From JAZLIL01 sp045617405 (GTDB lineage: Bacteria > Bacillota > Clostridia > Lachnospirales > Lachnospiraceae), in the NCBI GenBank assembly GCA_045617405.1, contig JAZLIL010000027.1:1-36210 (forward strand): DNA of 36,210 nucleotides. The letters are read 5' to 3'. The notes below the pieces were generated by a model, which saw only the letters and a program-made list of their open reading frames with translations, was not told the origin of the DNA and ran no database searches. The translations under genes and the position numbers were made by a program. Below are positions 10,001-17,108 of the stretch, in pieces; position 1 is the stretch's first letter; each line of letters begins with the position of its first letter.

Positions 10001-10219
10001 AAGGCTTCCCGGACAGTTGCATGAGTACTCAAAATTCTCCCCGGATTCAACAATCGTGACATGATAATCAAACACGTCCCGGACATTCATGTTGTACTGA
10101 CCCGATCCGGCATTATATGAAGTTCCGGTCACATCATTGTTCCGAAAAAGCCTGACGCCTCTCGAATAAACGAGATCGTCAGCTGCAATTGTTCTGATCA
10201 TGCTCCTGCTCAGTTTCAT
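7022..10219 (-). CDS. SNF2-family helicase with N-terminal SWIM zinc finger
   Basis: A 1065-residue protein. The N-terminus carries a SWIM zinc finger (C67, C69, C79, H81; SCNCPG then CKHVV). A long bacterial SNF2-associated region of about 500 residues follows. The SNF2 ATPase has Walker A in DDMGLGKT near residue 630, a DEAQ box in VIVDEAQFIKN near 730, and a C-terminal helicase lobe ending in the DRAYRIGQ motif near 1000. Such proteins are ATP-driven double-stranded DNA translocases; the bacterial role is unclear, with links to RNA polymerase recycling (RapA-like) or repair suggested for relatives. The ribosome binding site is a weak GGCGGGGG, and an in-frame TGA upstream rules out a longer start. 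It is the last gene of the ireB-ruvX-rnj-trmR operon and follows the U32 gene by 131 bp. Confidence 0.95.
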   Translation of the reverse strand: MKLSRSMIRTIAADDLVYSRGVRLFRNNDVTGTSYNAGSGQYNMNVRDVFDYHVTIVESGENFEYSCNCPGSLKEKGACKHVVAGLLRILRHIEAEKSSKPESPDDRRAQAVLDYFAQQDDITITRDIFRIEPVITVDRMLGAGEYASLSIRVGSNRMYKVQSLKRFVTDYIEGNNIILGKEFSYIASESEFDRASSEILCFLRQIYELQLLCGVGPSSVALFNKTSLVLSHDLLVKLLDIIGKNTFTLNFYGRICEKCRVFRENPNIKYDLDVVGDAVIFDFRDKEAVIPLSRNGDLIYYNGAVFLPNDLFRRNFAPFFKSLGSDRPSLIFRGEKKMRFLEEVLPRISNSMDVDIPDEIADRYISPEFECDIFFDKYKDGIKAEVKYRYGEIEFSCFENPKSDFYILMRKTEQENRVRESLESLSFEPRSNFYYLKNDNAVYDFVMKDKEEIFKNCTLYYSEDFRKIAIRPAGSMKIGVRMNEGSELLDVELSMEDMSGEELRNLFRALKVRKKYYRLEDGSFIDLLEKNMQRLSDMIDDLGVSSGNLSDNGFVVSKSSAFYLEDALSGFDFEVEKDEGFKSLIDRILTPTTEEYSVPEGIEGTLMEYQRTGCRWLSLLSVSGLGGILADDMGLGKTLQTIVYIKSRMTGSNCFLIVCPSSIIFNWLDEFENFAPSVRAVVVSGTPADRKAAIDGYADCDVLITSYPLLRRDVMLYRDIKFDTVIVDEAQFIKNSASLNARSVKLLKASHRFALTGTPIENSLSELWSVFDFIMPNFLLSHGKFVKNYEKPIAEGNTQVLERLNRRISPFILRRMKKDVLKDLPDKIEEKIVTDLTDEQKKIYMSYMLDIRKELFCEIEEKGMERSRMQILSALTRLRQICCHPSTFIENYEGGSGKLQLLNELVTDLLANDHRVLIFSQFTSMLEIIAKELSGMGISYFCLEGDTALNERTEYVRRFNEGERNVFLVSLKAGGTGLNLVGADTVIHYDPWWNPAVEEQATDRAYRIGQESNVYVVKLLSRGTIEEKIYKLQQKKRLLSDAVIQSKEVFISGMTREELEDVFSI

Positions 10220-10331
10220 GCGTACCCCCGCCTGCTGCCTTCATCTTTGCGCCACAACCGGCTGCTGCCTGCTTTATGTCACTGCCCTGCCGGTCATCAT
10301 CTTTGCGATTCGGACGCTTATTGCCTTTCAC
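10179..10331 (-). CDS. Possible 50-residue small ORF overlapping the SNF2 gene start (uncertain)
   Basis: Between the U32 stop and the SNF2 gene there is a GTG-initiated frame of 50 codons. It starts 19 bp past the U32 stop, with AGGA 6 nt upstream of the GTG, and ends within the SNF2 coding region. The product is very hydrophilic and low in complexity (start VKGNKRPNRKDDDR, end HETEQEHDQNNCS), and I recognise no family. It could be a coupling or leader peptide for the SNF2 gene, or simply open by chance. Confidence 0.2.
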   Translation of the reverse strand: MKGNKRPNRKDDDRQGSDIKQAAAGCGAKMKAAGGGTHETEQEHDQNNCS

Positions 10332-10350
10332 GGCATGTCCTGCCTGTCAG

Positions 10351-11586
10351 TTACTCATCGCCCCTGTTTATGCTTCTCAAAATATCGCCGGTGGAAGGTT
10401 TCTCACTCAGCTTTACCGTAAATTTCTGCTTCGCATGAGGACAGCTTTCTATTGGATTGCCTTCCTCATCGTGCATCTCAAGTACTTCCGCTATTACATT
10501 CATTCCGCTTGGCCTGACAAGTTCAAGAAGATCACCCACCTCAAACTTATTCTTCTGCTCGAGCCAAAATTCCCCGTTTCCCGCCTGTTCTCCAACAGTT
10601 CCGTAGTAGATGTAGTCCTTAACATAAGAGCTTGTATCGTAGATCTGAGCTTCTTCGGAGGGCTTCCCGAAATAAAATCCGGTCGTAAAATGTCTGTTTG
10701 TACACTTTGCAATCTCATACTTAAACCAGGGAACATGCGCACGATAGTCATCGGGATTGTCAAAGTACATGTCGATAGCCAGCCTGTATGCCCTCGCAAC
10801 TGTCGCTACGTAGAGCGCCGTCTTCATCCTTCCCTCAACCTTCAGGCTGTCGATTCCCGCATCGACAAGCTCGGGAATGTGATCGATCATGCAAAGGTCC
10901 TTTGAATTAAAAATAAACGTACCTCTCTCATTTTCAAAGACGGGCATCATTTCTCCCGGTCTTGTCTCTTCCGTCAGGTAGTATTTCCATCTGCACGGAT
11001 GCGTGCATGCGCCGAGGTTTGCATCCCTGCCCGTAAGATAATTGCTTAACAGGCATCTTCCCGAATATGAAATACACATCGCGCCGTGAATAAAGGATTC
11101 AATTTCCATATCGGCGGGGATATGATTTCTGATCTGCTTAATCTCCTCAAGTGAGAGTTCTCTTGCCGATACGACTCTCTTTGCGCCCTGCTTATACCAA
11201 AAATCATAGTCAAGGTAATTGACGCTGTTCGTCTGCGTACTAATGTGTCTTTCAATGCCAGAAGCAAATTCACCCGCCAGCATGAATACACCGGGATCCG
11301 AGATGATAAGTCCGTCGGGAGCAATTTCTGAAAGCTCCGCAAGGTACCTTTTAATCCCTTCGATATCATAGTTGTGGGCAGTGATATTGACGGTGACATA
11401 GACCTTCTTTGAAAGGGAGTGAGCCAGGTTCACAGCCTCAAGAAGCTCCCCGTTACTGAAATTCTTCGCTTTTGCGCGAAGTCCGTAAAGATCTCCGCCT
11501 ACATAACAGGCATCAGCCCCGAAATTGAACGCTGTCTTCAAAACCTCAAGGCTGCCTGCCGGCAAAAGTAATTCAGGCTTTTTCAT
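10351..11586 (-). CDS. U32 peptidase-family protein, probable tRNA U34 hydroxylation enzyme (TrhP-like)
   Basis: A 411-residue U32 family protein beginning PELLLPAGSLE. The family signature lies at residues 163-181 (ESFIHGAMC...SGRCLLS). Cysteines C171, C178, C194 and C198 have the spacing expected of the iron-sulfur site described for this family. It is annotated historically as collagenase-like peptidase, but the E. coli and B. subtilis relatives (YegQ; YrrN/YrrO, now TrhP) are needed to hydroxylate wobble uridine 34 of certain tRNAs. The gene directly upstream is TrmR, which methylates that hydroxyl, as in the B. subtilis yrrM-yrrN-yrrO order. This context favours the tRNA role over proteolysis. 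The ribosome binding site is AGGAGG before the ATG. The C-terminal beta-barrel portion (KFEVGDLLELV) is present, so it appears full length. Confidence 0.9.
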   Translation of the reverse strand: MKKPELLLPAGSLEVLKTAFNFGADACYVGGDLYGLRAKAKNFSNGELLEAVNLAHSLSKKVYVTVNITAHNYDIEGIKRYLAELSEIAPDGLIISDPGVFMLAGEFASGIERHISTQTNSVNYLDYDFWYKQGAKRVVSARELSLEEIKQIRNHIPADMEIESFIHGAMCISYSGRCLLSNYLTGRDANLGACTHPCRWKYYLTEETRPGEMMPVFENERGTFIFNSKDLCMIDHIPELVDAGIDSLKVEGRMKTALYVATVARAYRLAIDMYFDNPDDYRAHVPWFKYEIAKCTNRHFTTGFYFGKPSEEAQIYDTSSYVKDYIYYGTVGEQAGNGEFWLEQKNKFEVGDLLELVRPSGMNVIAEVLEMHDEEGNPIESCPHAKQKFTVKLSEKPSTGDILRSINRGDE

Positions 11587-11628
11587 ATATCCCTCCTAAA
11601 AGTATTAAAACGCCCACGATATCTGAAA

Positions 11629-12348
11629 TCACACGGGCTGATTAAGTGTCGTCAGCATCACTCCGTCACCTGCCGGAACAAGAACGGAATTATAAACTTC
11701 ATTGTGAGTCAGCTCAAAGACGTATTCACGCATTCTCATGTGAATCGTCCTGTCACGTCTCTCAACGGCGAATTTTGATCCTGCAAGGGTTCCCTCCTGC
11801 AGGATGTTGTCAGTTATAAAGAGCCCGTCCCTGTGAAGAAGCTTCGTTATGAACGGCAGATAAGACATGTACTGCGCCTTTGCCGCATCAAGAAAGATAA
11901 GATCATATCCGCTTTCGGGCTTCTTTGGAATCGTAATCGTCTCCCCCGCGCATATCGCACCTATTTCTTCTGCAAAATCTTCCTCATCGCAGGCAAGGTG
12001 CCTCAGTACATCAATTGCATCGCCTGTGATCAGTGTAATATTTTTGCGATTAAGAAAATTGGACGAGGCATCGTCAATTCTCGCAGGAACCTTCTCAATC
12101 GTATGAATCGTAACCTTTCCCGAAAGCATTTCATCAAAAAATCTTGCCGAAAAGCCCACCGCCGTACCGATCTCAAGAATTGATGACGGTTTCCTCTCTC
12201 TTAGCACAAAACGCAGGAGAGCCTGCGTTTCTTTCTTGATTATTGGAACATTCCTTTTTAACGCGTCATCCTCAAGACTTCGCAATTCATCCGAGAGTCC
12301 CGGCTCAATCGAGGCCAGATAACTTCTTACTCTATCATCAGTGATCAT
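11629..12348 (-). CDS. trmR: O-methyltransferase, probable tRNA 5-hydroxyuridine methyltransferase TrmR
   Basis: A 239-residue class I S-adenosylmethionine-dependent methyltransferase. Motif I is ILEIGTAVGFSARF (residues 57-70), and the catechol-O-methyltransferase-type metal site is in LIFLDAAKAQY (residues 150-160). YrrM/TrmR of B. subtilis converts 5-hydroxyuridine 34 of tRNA to 5-methoxyuridine. The location directly before the U32 hydroxylase gene supports the same function here. Between the GDAIDVL motif and the LIFLD motif there is an acidic insertion of roughly 25 residues (about 118-146, including EEDFAEEIG) that I do not recall in the Bacillus protein, which may account for the greater length. 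It lies 37 bp after the MltG-like gene in the same operon. Confidence 0.85.
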   Translation of the reverse strand: MITDDRVRSYLASIEPGLSDELRSLEDDALKRNVPIIKKETQALLRFVLRERKPSSILEIGTAVGFSARFFDEMLSGKVTIHTIEKVPARIDDASSNFLNRKNITLITGDAIDVLRHLACDEEDFAEEIGAICAGETITIPKKPESGYDLIFLDAAKAQYMSYLPFITKLLHRDGLFITDNILQEGTLAGSKFAVERRDRTIHMRMREYVFELTHNEVYNSVLVPAGDGVMLTTLNQPV

Positions 12349-12385
12349 TCCCTGTCTCCATCATAGGCTGCAGAAGCGGTCGTAA

Positions 12386-12856
12386 TCATTTCTTCCCGGC
12401 CGCCCGGTTTTCTTTGCCGCTTCCCTCGGTCTCTTCAAGTATCGTCTCTTCCTTATCAAGAGACTTCGAATAGTCGGTTATGACATCGAGAAGCTCATCA
12501 TAACTCATTGACGTGTTGACAATAAAGGTACCGGGCATGATATCCCTCTTTTCAAGCTTGACCTTAATAAAGAATGAATACTTGTTTACGATAACCCTGG
12601 AAAGCTCAAGCCTGCTTGCAATGTTAAGCGTCGACTCACCCTTCAGAATCTGAACCTGAACGTCATTCCCGGGAACTGCCTCAACGCTTACATCACCAAA
12701 AATCTGGTACGAAAAGTCATAGGCATACTTCACAGCCTTTGTCATCGCAATAACAATAATGATGTAAAAGATTGCAGCAAGCAGAATCTGCAGTATCGTC
12801 CCGGTCGCGTTGAGAATGTATGTTACTACGCGGCTGCGTTTCTTTGTCTTCGGCAT
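12386..12856 (-). CDS. Membrane-anchored MltG-like protein lacking the transglycosylase domain
   Basis: A 156-residue protein with a basic N-terminus, one membrane helix at about residues 17-40 (ILLAAIFYIIIVIAM) and an extracellular part. Residues 68-128 resemble the LysM-like module at the N-terminus of endolytic transglycosylase MltG (YceG): ILKGESTLNIASRLE, then VNKYSFFIKVKL, then MPGTFIVNTSMSYDELLD. The catalytic YceG domain with its essential glutamate is missing; the protein ends in a charged tail. It occupies the place of yrrL/mltG in the Bacillus order (ruvX, DUF1292, mltG, trmR). Its ribosome binding site, GGAGG, is built from the last codons of the RNase J gene 4 bp upstream, so the two are likely coupled. 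It could bind glycan or regulate a separate MltG; no function is established. Confidence 0.75.
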   Translation of the reverse strand: MPKTKKRSRVVTYILNATGTILQILLAAIFYIIIVIAMTKAVKYAYDFSYQIFGDVSVEAVPGNDVQVQILKGESTLNIASRLELSRVIVNKYSFFIKVKLEKRDIMPGTFIVNTSMSYDELLDVITDYSKSLDKEETILEETEGSGKENRAAGKK

Positions 12857-12860
12857 TACT

Positions 12861-14507
12861 TTAAACCTCCATGATAATCGGGAGAATAACCGGTGTACGC
12901 TTCATCTTCTTCCAGATGTACTCTCCGAGTGAATCCCTGATTACATTCTTCATCTTGCTCCAGTCAGAGATGTTCCTGTCAAGGCAGATCTCAATAGCCT
13001 CCTCGGCTACCACCCTGGCCCCCTCGATCAGTTCTTCAGACTCTCGCATGTAAACGAAGCCTCTCGAGATGATATCAGGTCCGGCAAGAATTTCGTTCGA
13101 ACCGGCTTCAAGGGAGATTGCCACGATAATCAGTCCGTTTTCACTCAGAAGCTGTCTGTCACGAAGAACAACATTTCCGACATCACCGACTCCGAGTCCG
13201 TCAACCATGATGGCACCTGTCTTTACGACATCGACAACCGCGGCGCCCTCTTCGTCAAGTTCGAGGACATCCCCTGTCTTTAGAACAAAGACATCCTCCT
13301 TATCGTAGCCCATCTCAATGGCCAGCTCTTTATGTGCCGTCAGATGACGGAACTCACCGTGAACGGGGATAACATACTTCGGTTTTGCAAGTGTGTAGAT
13401 AAGCTTAATCTCTTCCCGGCACGCATGTCCGGAAACATGAACATCCTGGAAGATTACTTTTGCACCCCTCATCTCAAGCTCATTGATAACCTTGTAGATG
13501 TGCTTCTCATTTCCGGGAATCGGCGCCGAGCTGAAGATAACAAGATCACCGACACCGATAGAAACCTTCTTATGAATGGCAGCTGCCATCCTTGAGAGCG
13601 CTGCCATTGCCTCTCCCTGACTTCCCGTCGTAATAATTACAAGCTGGTTCGGCTCGTAGTTTTTAATCATCCCGATGTCTATGAGGGTGCCCTCGTTCAT
13701 CTTGATGTAGCCCATTTCAACGGCAGTCGAAATAACATTGACCATGCTCCTGCCTTCGATAACGACCTTACGTCCGAATTTCTCTGCAGAATTAATAATC
13801 TGCTGAACTCTGTCAACGTTTGACGCGAAGGTTGCCACTATTATACGAAGCTGCCTGTTATCCTCAAATATGGAATCAATCGTCTTTCCGACTGTCTTCT
13901 CGGACATGGTGTAGCCCGGTCGCATAACGTTTGTCGAATCACACATCAGCGCCAGGATTCCCTTCTTCCCAAGGTCTGCTATTCTTCTCAGATCAATCGG
14001 TTCACCGTAAACAGGTGTAAAATCAACCTTGAAATCGCCCGTGTGGAGCACGGTTCCTGCAGGGCAGTGAATCGCAAGAGCCGCTGCATCCGCAATTGAA
14101 TGATTTGTGTTGATGTACTCAACGCGGAAGTCCTTTGCATTTATTGACTGACCGTAAGTCACAACCTTAAGCTTAACCTTGTTTATGGGATGCTCTCTGA
14201 GCTTATTGCTGATAAGCCCCATCGTAAGCTGCGTCGCATAGACGGGTGCATGAATCTGCTCAAGCACGTAGGGAAGCGCTCCTATATGATCCTCATGACC
14301 GTGTGTAATAAAAATGCCCTTGACAAGATCCGCATTCTCCACAAGATATGAAACATCAGGGATAACAAGATCGATGCCGAGCATGTCATCATCGGGGAAC
14401 GCAAGCCCGCAGTCCACGACAATAATTGTATCCTCATAGCGGAACGCCGTAATATTCATTCCGATCTGTTCAAGTCCGCCAAGAGGGATTATCTGTAATT
14501 TACTCAT
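12861..14507 (-). CDS. rnj: Ribonuclease J
   Basis: A 548-residue metallo-beta-lactamase/beta-CASP ribonuclease. The metal site HGHEDH is at residues 69-74. The beta-CASP region contains CDSTNVMRPG, and the GSQGE and HVSGHA motifs are present. The C-terminus MKRTPVILPIIMEV is typical of RNase J. The enzyme combines 5'-to-3' exonuclease and endonuclease activity in mRNA turnover and rRNA maturation. I chose the start at MSKLQIIPLGG because it has GAGG 4-5 nt upstream and matches the family. A longer in-frame start at 14573 would overlap the upstream DUF1292 gene. It lies 19 bp after that gene. Together with RNase G and RuvX, it makes this region rich in RNA-processing genes. Confidence 0.95.
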   Translation of the reverse strand: MSKLQIIPLGGLEQIGMNITAFRYEDTIIVVDCGLAFPDDDMLGIDLVIPDVSYLVENADLVKGIFITHGHEDHIGALPYVLEQIHAPVYATQLTMGLISNKLREHPINKVKLKVVTYGQSINAKDFRVEYINTNHSIADAAALAIHCPAGTVLHTGDFKVDFTPVYGEPIDLRRIADLGKKGILALMCDSTNVMRPGYTMSEKTVGKTIDSIFEDNRQLRIIVATFASNVDRVQQIINSAEKFGRKVVIEGRSMVNVISTAVEMGYIKMNEGTLIDIGMIKNYEPNQLVIITTGSQGEAMAALSRMAAAIHKKVSIGVGDLVIFSSAPIPGNEKHIYKVINELEMRGAKVIFQDVHVSGHACREEIKLIYTLAKPKYVIPVHGEFRHLTAHKELAIEMGYDKEDVFVLKTGDVLELDEEGAAVVDVVKTGAIMVDGLGVGDVGNVVLRDRQLLSENGLIIVAISLEAGSNEILAGPDIISRGFVYMRESEELIEGARVVAEEAIEICLDRNISDWSKMKNVIRDSLGEYIWKKMKRTPVILPIIMEV

Positions 14508-14526
14508 AATACCTCGCTTTTCAAAA

Positions 14527-14793
14527 TTATCTGAATTCAACATCCTCAAGAAGCTCGTCAAAAACTGTTCCAACGCTTCTTAAAATATTTTCATCGTCAA
14601 CAAATTCGAAAGTCAGGGAATCGCCTTCATTCCCCACTTCCTTCAGAATGTACGCCTCTGCCTCATCCTCTTCGCTGTCAGTGCAAAGATAATAATTGAT
14701 GCCGCCAAGCATAGTCTGCTCTACGATAAAAAGTTCTATCTCTTCTCCATCGGCCGTCAGTCTGATAATTCCGTTTTCTTCTCTTCTGTCCAT
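14527..14793 (-). CDS. DUF1292 family protein (YrzB-like)
   Basis: An 88-residue acidic protein with the DUF1292 pattern: IELFIVEQTMLGGINYYLC, then a DSEEDEAEAYILKE stretch and a C-terminal EFVDDENILRSV. No catalytic residues can be named. It stands between ruvX and the RNase J gene, the position of yrzB in the conserved ireB-ruvX-DUF1292 cluster of Firmicutes. The function of the family is unknown. The ribosome binding site is weak, and the gap to ruvX is 39 bp. Confidence 0.88.
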   Translation of the reverse strand: MDRREENGIIRLTADGEEIELFIVEQTMLGGINYYLCTDSEEDEAEAYILKEVGNEGDSLTFEFVDDENILRSVGTVFDELLEDVEFR

Positions 14794-14832
14794 TTTTAAC
14801 CGTACCCGCAGCCAAAAGCTGTGTCTCTCCCG

Positions 14833-15291
14833 CTAATTCGTATTCACGCCCGCACTTTCTGCCTGCTTTTTATATGCAAGAGCATCAAGATAGGACTGCA
14901 AAATAAAAGTTGCTGCAACCTTATCAACAACCCTGCCCTTCTGTTCGTAATTCAGATTTGCCTCGTCAAGCACACGATGCGCCGAAACAGTGGTAAGACG
15001 TTCATCCTGAAGGATAACCTTAAGACCTGTCCGCCTCTCAATCATCTCCGCGAGATCGCGTGAAGCAAGCGCTCTCTCCCCCTCCGAATTGTCCATGTTC
15101 TTCGGAAGGCCGAGCACTACCTCAGTAACGTCATACTCGACGATAAGTTCCTCAATCCTTGCAAGCGTCTGACGAAGCTTTGTCTTGTGCTTTCTCCTGA
15201 TTACCTCAACGGGCTGGGCCGTAATAAGAAGCTCGTCGCTTATTGCAACGCCCATGGTAGCCTCGCCGTAATCAAGCCCCATAATCCTCAT
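14833..15291 (-). CDS. ruvX: RuvX/YqgF family RNase H-fold nuclease
   Basis: A 152-residue protein of RNase H-like fold. It begins MRIMGLDYGEATMGVAISDE, giving the first catalytic aspartate (D7). The conserved LGLPKNMDNSEG loop, the LQDERLTT segment and the late VVDKVAA aspartate complete the acidic site. Family members are pre-16S rRNA 5'-end nucleases and have also been proposed to act on Holliday junctions. The gene start overlaps the ireB stop by 4 bp, so the two are probably translationally coupled. Confidence 0.95.
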   Translation of the reverse strand: MRIMGLDYGEATMGVAISDELLITAQPVEVIRRKHKTKLRQTLARIEELIVEYDVTEVVLGLPKNMDNSEGERALASRDLAEMIERRTGLKVILQDERLTTVSAHRVLDEANLNYEQKGRVVDKVAATFILQSYLDALAYKKQAESAGVNTN

Positions 15292-15563
15292 TCGCGCTCC
15301 TCCGGATAGTTCTGGCTGATATAATCGCGAAGCAGCTGCTCAACGATCTCATCACGCTCCACTCTCATGATTAGGCTTCTTGCACCGTTATGTGATGTAA
15401 TGTAGGTAGGATCACCTGACATGATGTAGCCTACAATCTGGCTGACAGGATTGTAGCCCTTTTCAGTGAGCGCAACATAGACCTTGTCAATTGTGTCCTT
15501 CACAATCACGGTCTGATCAGAAAGCTCAGGAATATACTGTGTTTCAAAAGTACCGTATTCCAT
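15288..15563 (-). CDS. ireB: IreB family regulatory phosphoprotein
   Basis: A 91-residue IreB (DUF965/YrzL) protein, recognised by EKGYNPVSQIVGYIMSGDP followed by the HNGARSLI and ERDEIVEQLL segments. IreB of Enterococcus faecalis is a substrate of the PASTA-domain Ser/Thr kinase IreK and affects cephalosporin resistance; its phosphothreonines sit at the very N-terminus. Here T5 and T8 (YGTFETQYI) occupy similar places. I start at the ATG at 15563, which has AAGGGG 8 nt upstream. The GTG at 15572 would abut the Shine-Dalgarno sequence. It is the first gene after the promoter at 15633-15661. Confidence 0.93.
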   Translation of the reverse strand: MEYGTFETQYIPELSDQTVIVKDTIDKVYVALTEKGYNPVSQIVGYIMSGDPTYITSHNGARSLIMRVERDEIVEQLLRDYISQNYPEERE

Positions 15564-15632
15564 GCGATTCACCCCTTCATTTATGTTGTAAGCACAAAAA
15601 TGTGCCCTGTTCCGATTTCATCCGAATAATCA

Positions 15633-15661
15633 ATTATATCAAATTCAGAATAATGTTTCAA
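15633..15661 (-). promoter_or_regulatory. Sigma-A-type promoter for the ireB-ruvX-rnj operon
   Basis: On the minus strand the -35 box TTGAAA (15656-15661) and the -10 box TATAAT (15633-15638) are separated by 17 nt, and TGA before TATAAT makes an extended -10. The -35 box includes the stop codon of mtaB. The leader of about 60 nt contains a short GCACA/TGTGC hairpin (15592-15605) without a T-run. The placement suggests the ireB operon is transcribed independently of mtaB, possibly with additional readthrough. Confidence 0.75.
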
Positions 15662-17040
15662 GTGCGGCAAATCTTTGCGACGAGCAAATCCGGCGATTTG
15701 ACCGACAACACCCGGACCGGGACTATCCTGCCTATTATATCGTCAACATTTTCTGTTACAGAAGAGCATGGTACCGCAAATCTGACATATCTCTCATTCA
15801 GCCCGGTCAGATACTTTTCGCCGTCAATTTCTTCGCATGCTTCAAATAAGACATTTTCACACTTATCAAGAAAGCTTTTTGCAAAAGCTGCCTCAAGCTC
15901 ATCGTTTAACTCAATAAGCTGCCTGCTGCGCTCGGCCTTTACGCCCTCGCTGACCTGAGAGGGAAGTTTCTCCGCCTTCGTTCCGCGCCGTACCGAGAAT
16001 TTGAAAATGTGCATTCTCGAGAATGCTATCGACCTGACAAACTCAAGCGTCTCTGTGAATTCTTCATCAGTCTCGCCGGGAAAACCCGCAATAACATCGG
16101 TAGTAATGGCCGGGGAATCAAAATACTCACGCAGAATCTCACAGCATCTTCTGAAGCCTCCGACATCATAGCGCCTGTTCATTCTCTTAAGCGTTGCGTC
16201 GCATCCGCTCTGAAGAGAAAGGTGGAAATGCGGACAGAGCTTATCAAGCGCTGCCGCCCGTCTGGCAAAATCAGGCGTGACAATACCCGGTTCAAGTGAA
16301 CCGAGCCTAATCCTGCTGATTCCCTCTGTTCTATTAAGTCCTTCCAGAAGGCGGATAAGGTAATCGCCCTCTTCGAGATAACCGCTATCCGACGGTTTTC
16401 TCTCTCTTCCGAAAGAAGAAATATGAATACCTGTCAGCACAATCTCACGATATCCCATCTTTGCAATTTCGGCTGCTTCCTTAAGAATCTCTTCCTCGCT
16501 TCTGCTTCTAATTCTTCCCCTGACATAAGGAATCATACAGTAGGAACAGAACTGATTGCATCCGTCCTGAATCTTCATATAGACCCTGACACGTTCTCCG
16601 CCTCCGAATGCCTCCATTTCCTCATAGGGGACACCAAGCCGCAGATCATCGATTACACTTATTCTTTTTGATGAACGCTCCCTGTCTGAAAGCGCCGCCT
16701 CAATAAGAGCTATTACCTTCGACTTGTTGTTATTGCCGACAAGAATATCAACACCCTCCTCAAAGAGTGTTTCTTTCGCATTCTGCGCATAACATCCGAC
16801 TGCTACAATGAGTGCGTCCTTATTGAGTGTTCTTGCCCGGTGGAGCATCTGTCTTGACTTTCTGTCGGCAATGTGCGTGACTGTACAGGTGTTTATCACA
16901 TAAACATCTGCCTGATCATCAAATTCAGTTGTTGTAAAGCCATGTTCAACAGCTGTATTCTTCATGGATTCCGTCTCACAGTAATTGACCTTGCATCCAA
17001 GGCTAAGAAATGCTATTTTTTTGTTCTTATTATTCTCCAT
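15658..17040 (-). CDS. mtaB: tRNA (t6A37) methylthiotransferase MtaB
   Basis: A 460-residue radical SAM methylthiotransferase. The N-terminal UPF0004 domain holds one iron-sulfur cluster on C16, C52 and C83 (SLGCKVNYCE, NTCTVTH, VGCYAQ). The radical SAM motif is DGCNQFCSYC (C161, C165, C168), followed by IPYVRGR. A TRAM-like domain closes the protein. MtaB (B. subtilis YqeV) adds a methylthio group to t6A at position 37 of tRNAs decoding ANN codons. The cysteine pattern separates it from a generic radical SAM protein; the NYCETE motif favours MtaB over MiaB or RimO. It is divergent from the HPr-like gene. A minus-strand TATAAT at 17063-17068 overlaps the neighbour's -10, but its -35 (TTCTGA) is poor and the ribosome binding site is weak. 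Confidence 0.94.
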   Translation of the reverse strand: MENNKNKKIAFLSLGCKVNYCETESMKNTAVEHGFTTTEFDDQADVYVINTCTVTHIADRKSRQMLHRARTLNKDALIVAVGCYAQNAKETLFEEGVDILVGNNNKSKVIALIEAALSDRERSSKRISVIDDLRLGVPYEEMEAFGGGERVRVYMKIQDGCNQFCSYCMIPYVRGRIRSRSEEEILKEAAEIAKMGYREIVLTGIHISSFGRERKPSDSGYLEEGDYLIRLLEGLNRTEGISRIRLGSLEPGIVTPDFARRAAALDKLCPHFHLSLQSGCDATLKRMNRRYDVGGFRRCCEILREYFDSPAITTDVIAGFPGETDEEFTETLEFVRSIAFSRMHIFKFSVRRGTKAEKLPSQVSEGVKAERSRQLIELNDELEAAFAKSFLDKCENVLFEACEEIDGEKYLTGLNERYVRFAVPCSSVTENVDDIIGRIVPVRVLSVKSPDLLVAKICRT

Positions 17041-17043
17041 ATC

Positions 17044-17072
17044 TTGACAGTTCCAATCAGTAATTATATACT
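17044..17072 (+). promoter_or_regulatory. Consensus sigma-A promoter for the HPr-like gene
   Basis: TTGACA (17044-17049) and TATACT (17067-17072) are separated by 17 nt. This is one of the best promoter matches in the window. It faces right, 37 bp before the HPr-like start codon, and overlaps any promoter for mtaB on the other strand. Confidence 0.8.
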
Positions 17073-17108
17073 TAAGTTATCTATTTCAGAATTTATGGAG
17101 GCGAGAGT

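Noticed and set aside
10179..10331. The 50-codon frame as a frameshifted C-terminal extension of the U32 protein
   Set aside because: The U32 protein already ends at the expected family length and the hydrophilic sequence has no resemblance to U32 C-termini.
10276..10905. A 209-codon plus-strand frame over the end of the U32 gene
   Set aside because: It lies almost wholly antisense to the conserved U32 coding sequence and has no ribosome binding site or recognisable family.
15591..15607. Small GCACA/TGTGC hairpin in the ireB leader as a terminator or riboswitch
   Set aside because: Only five base pairs, no T-run, and no conserved riboswitch features.
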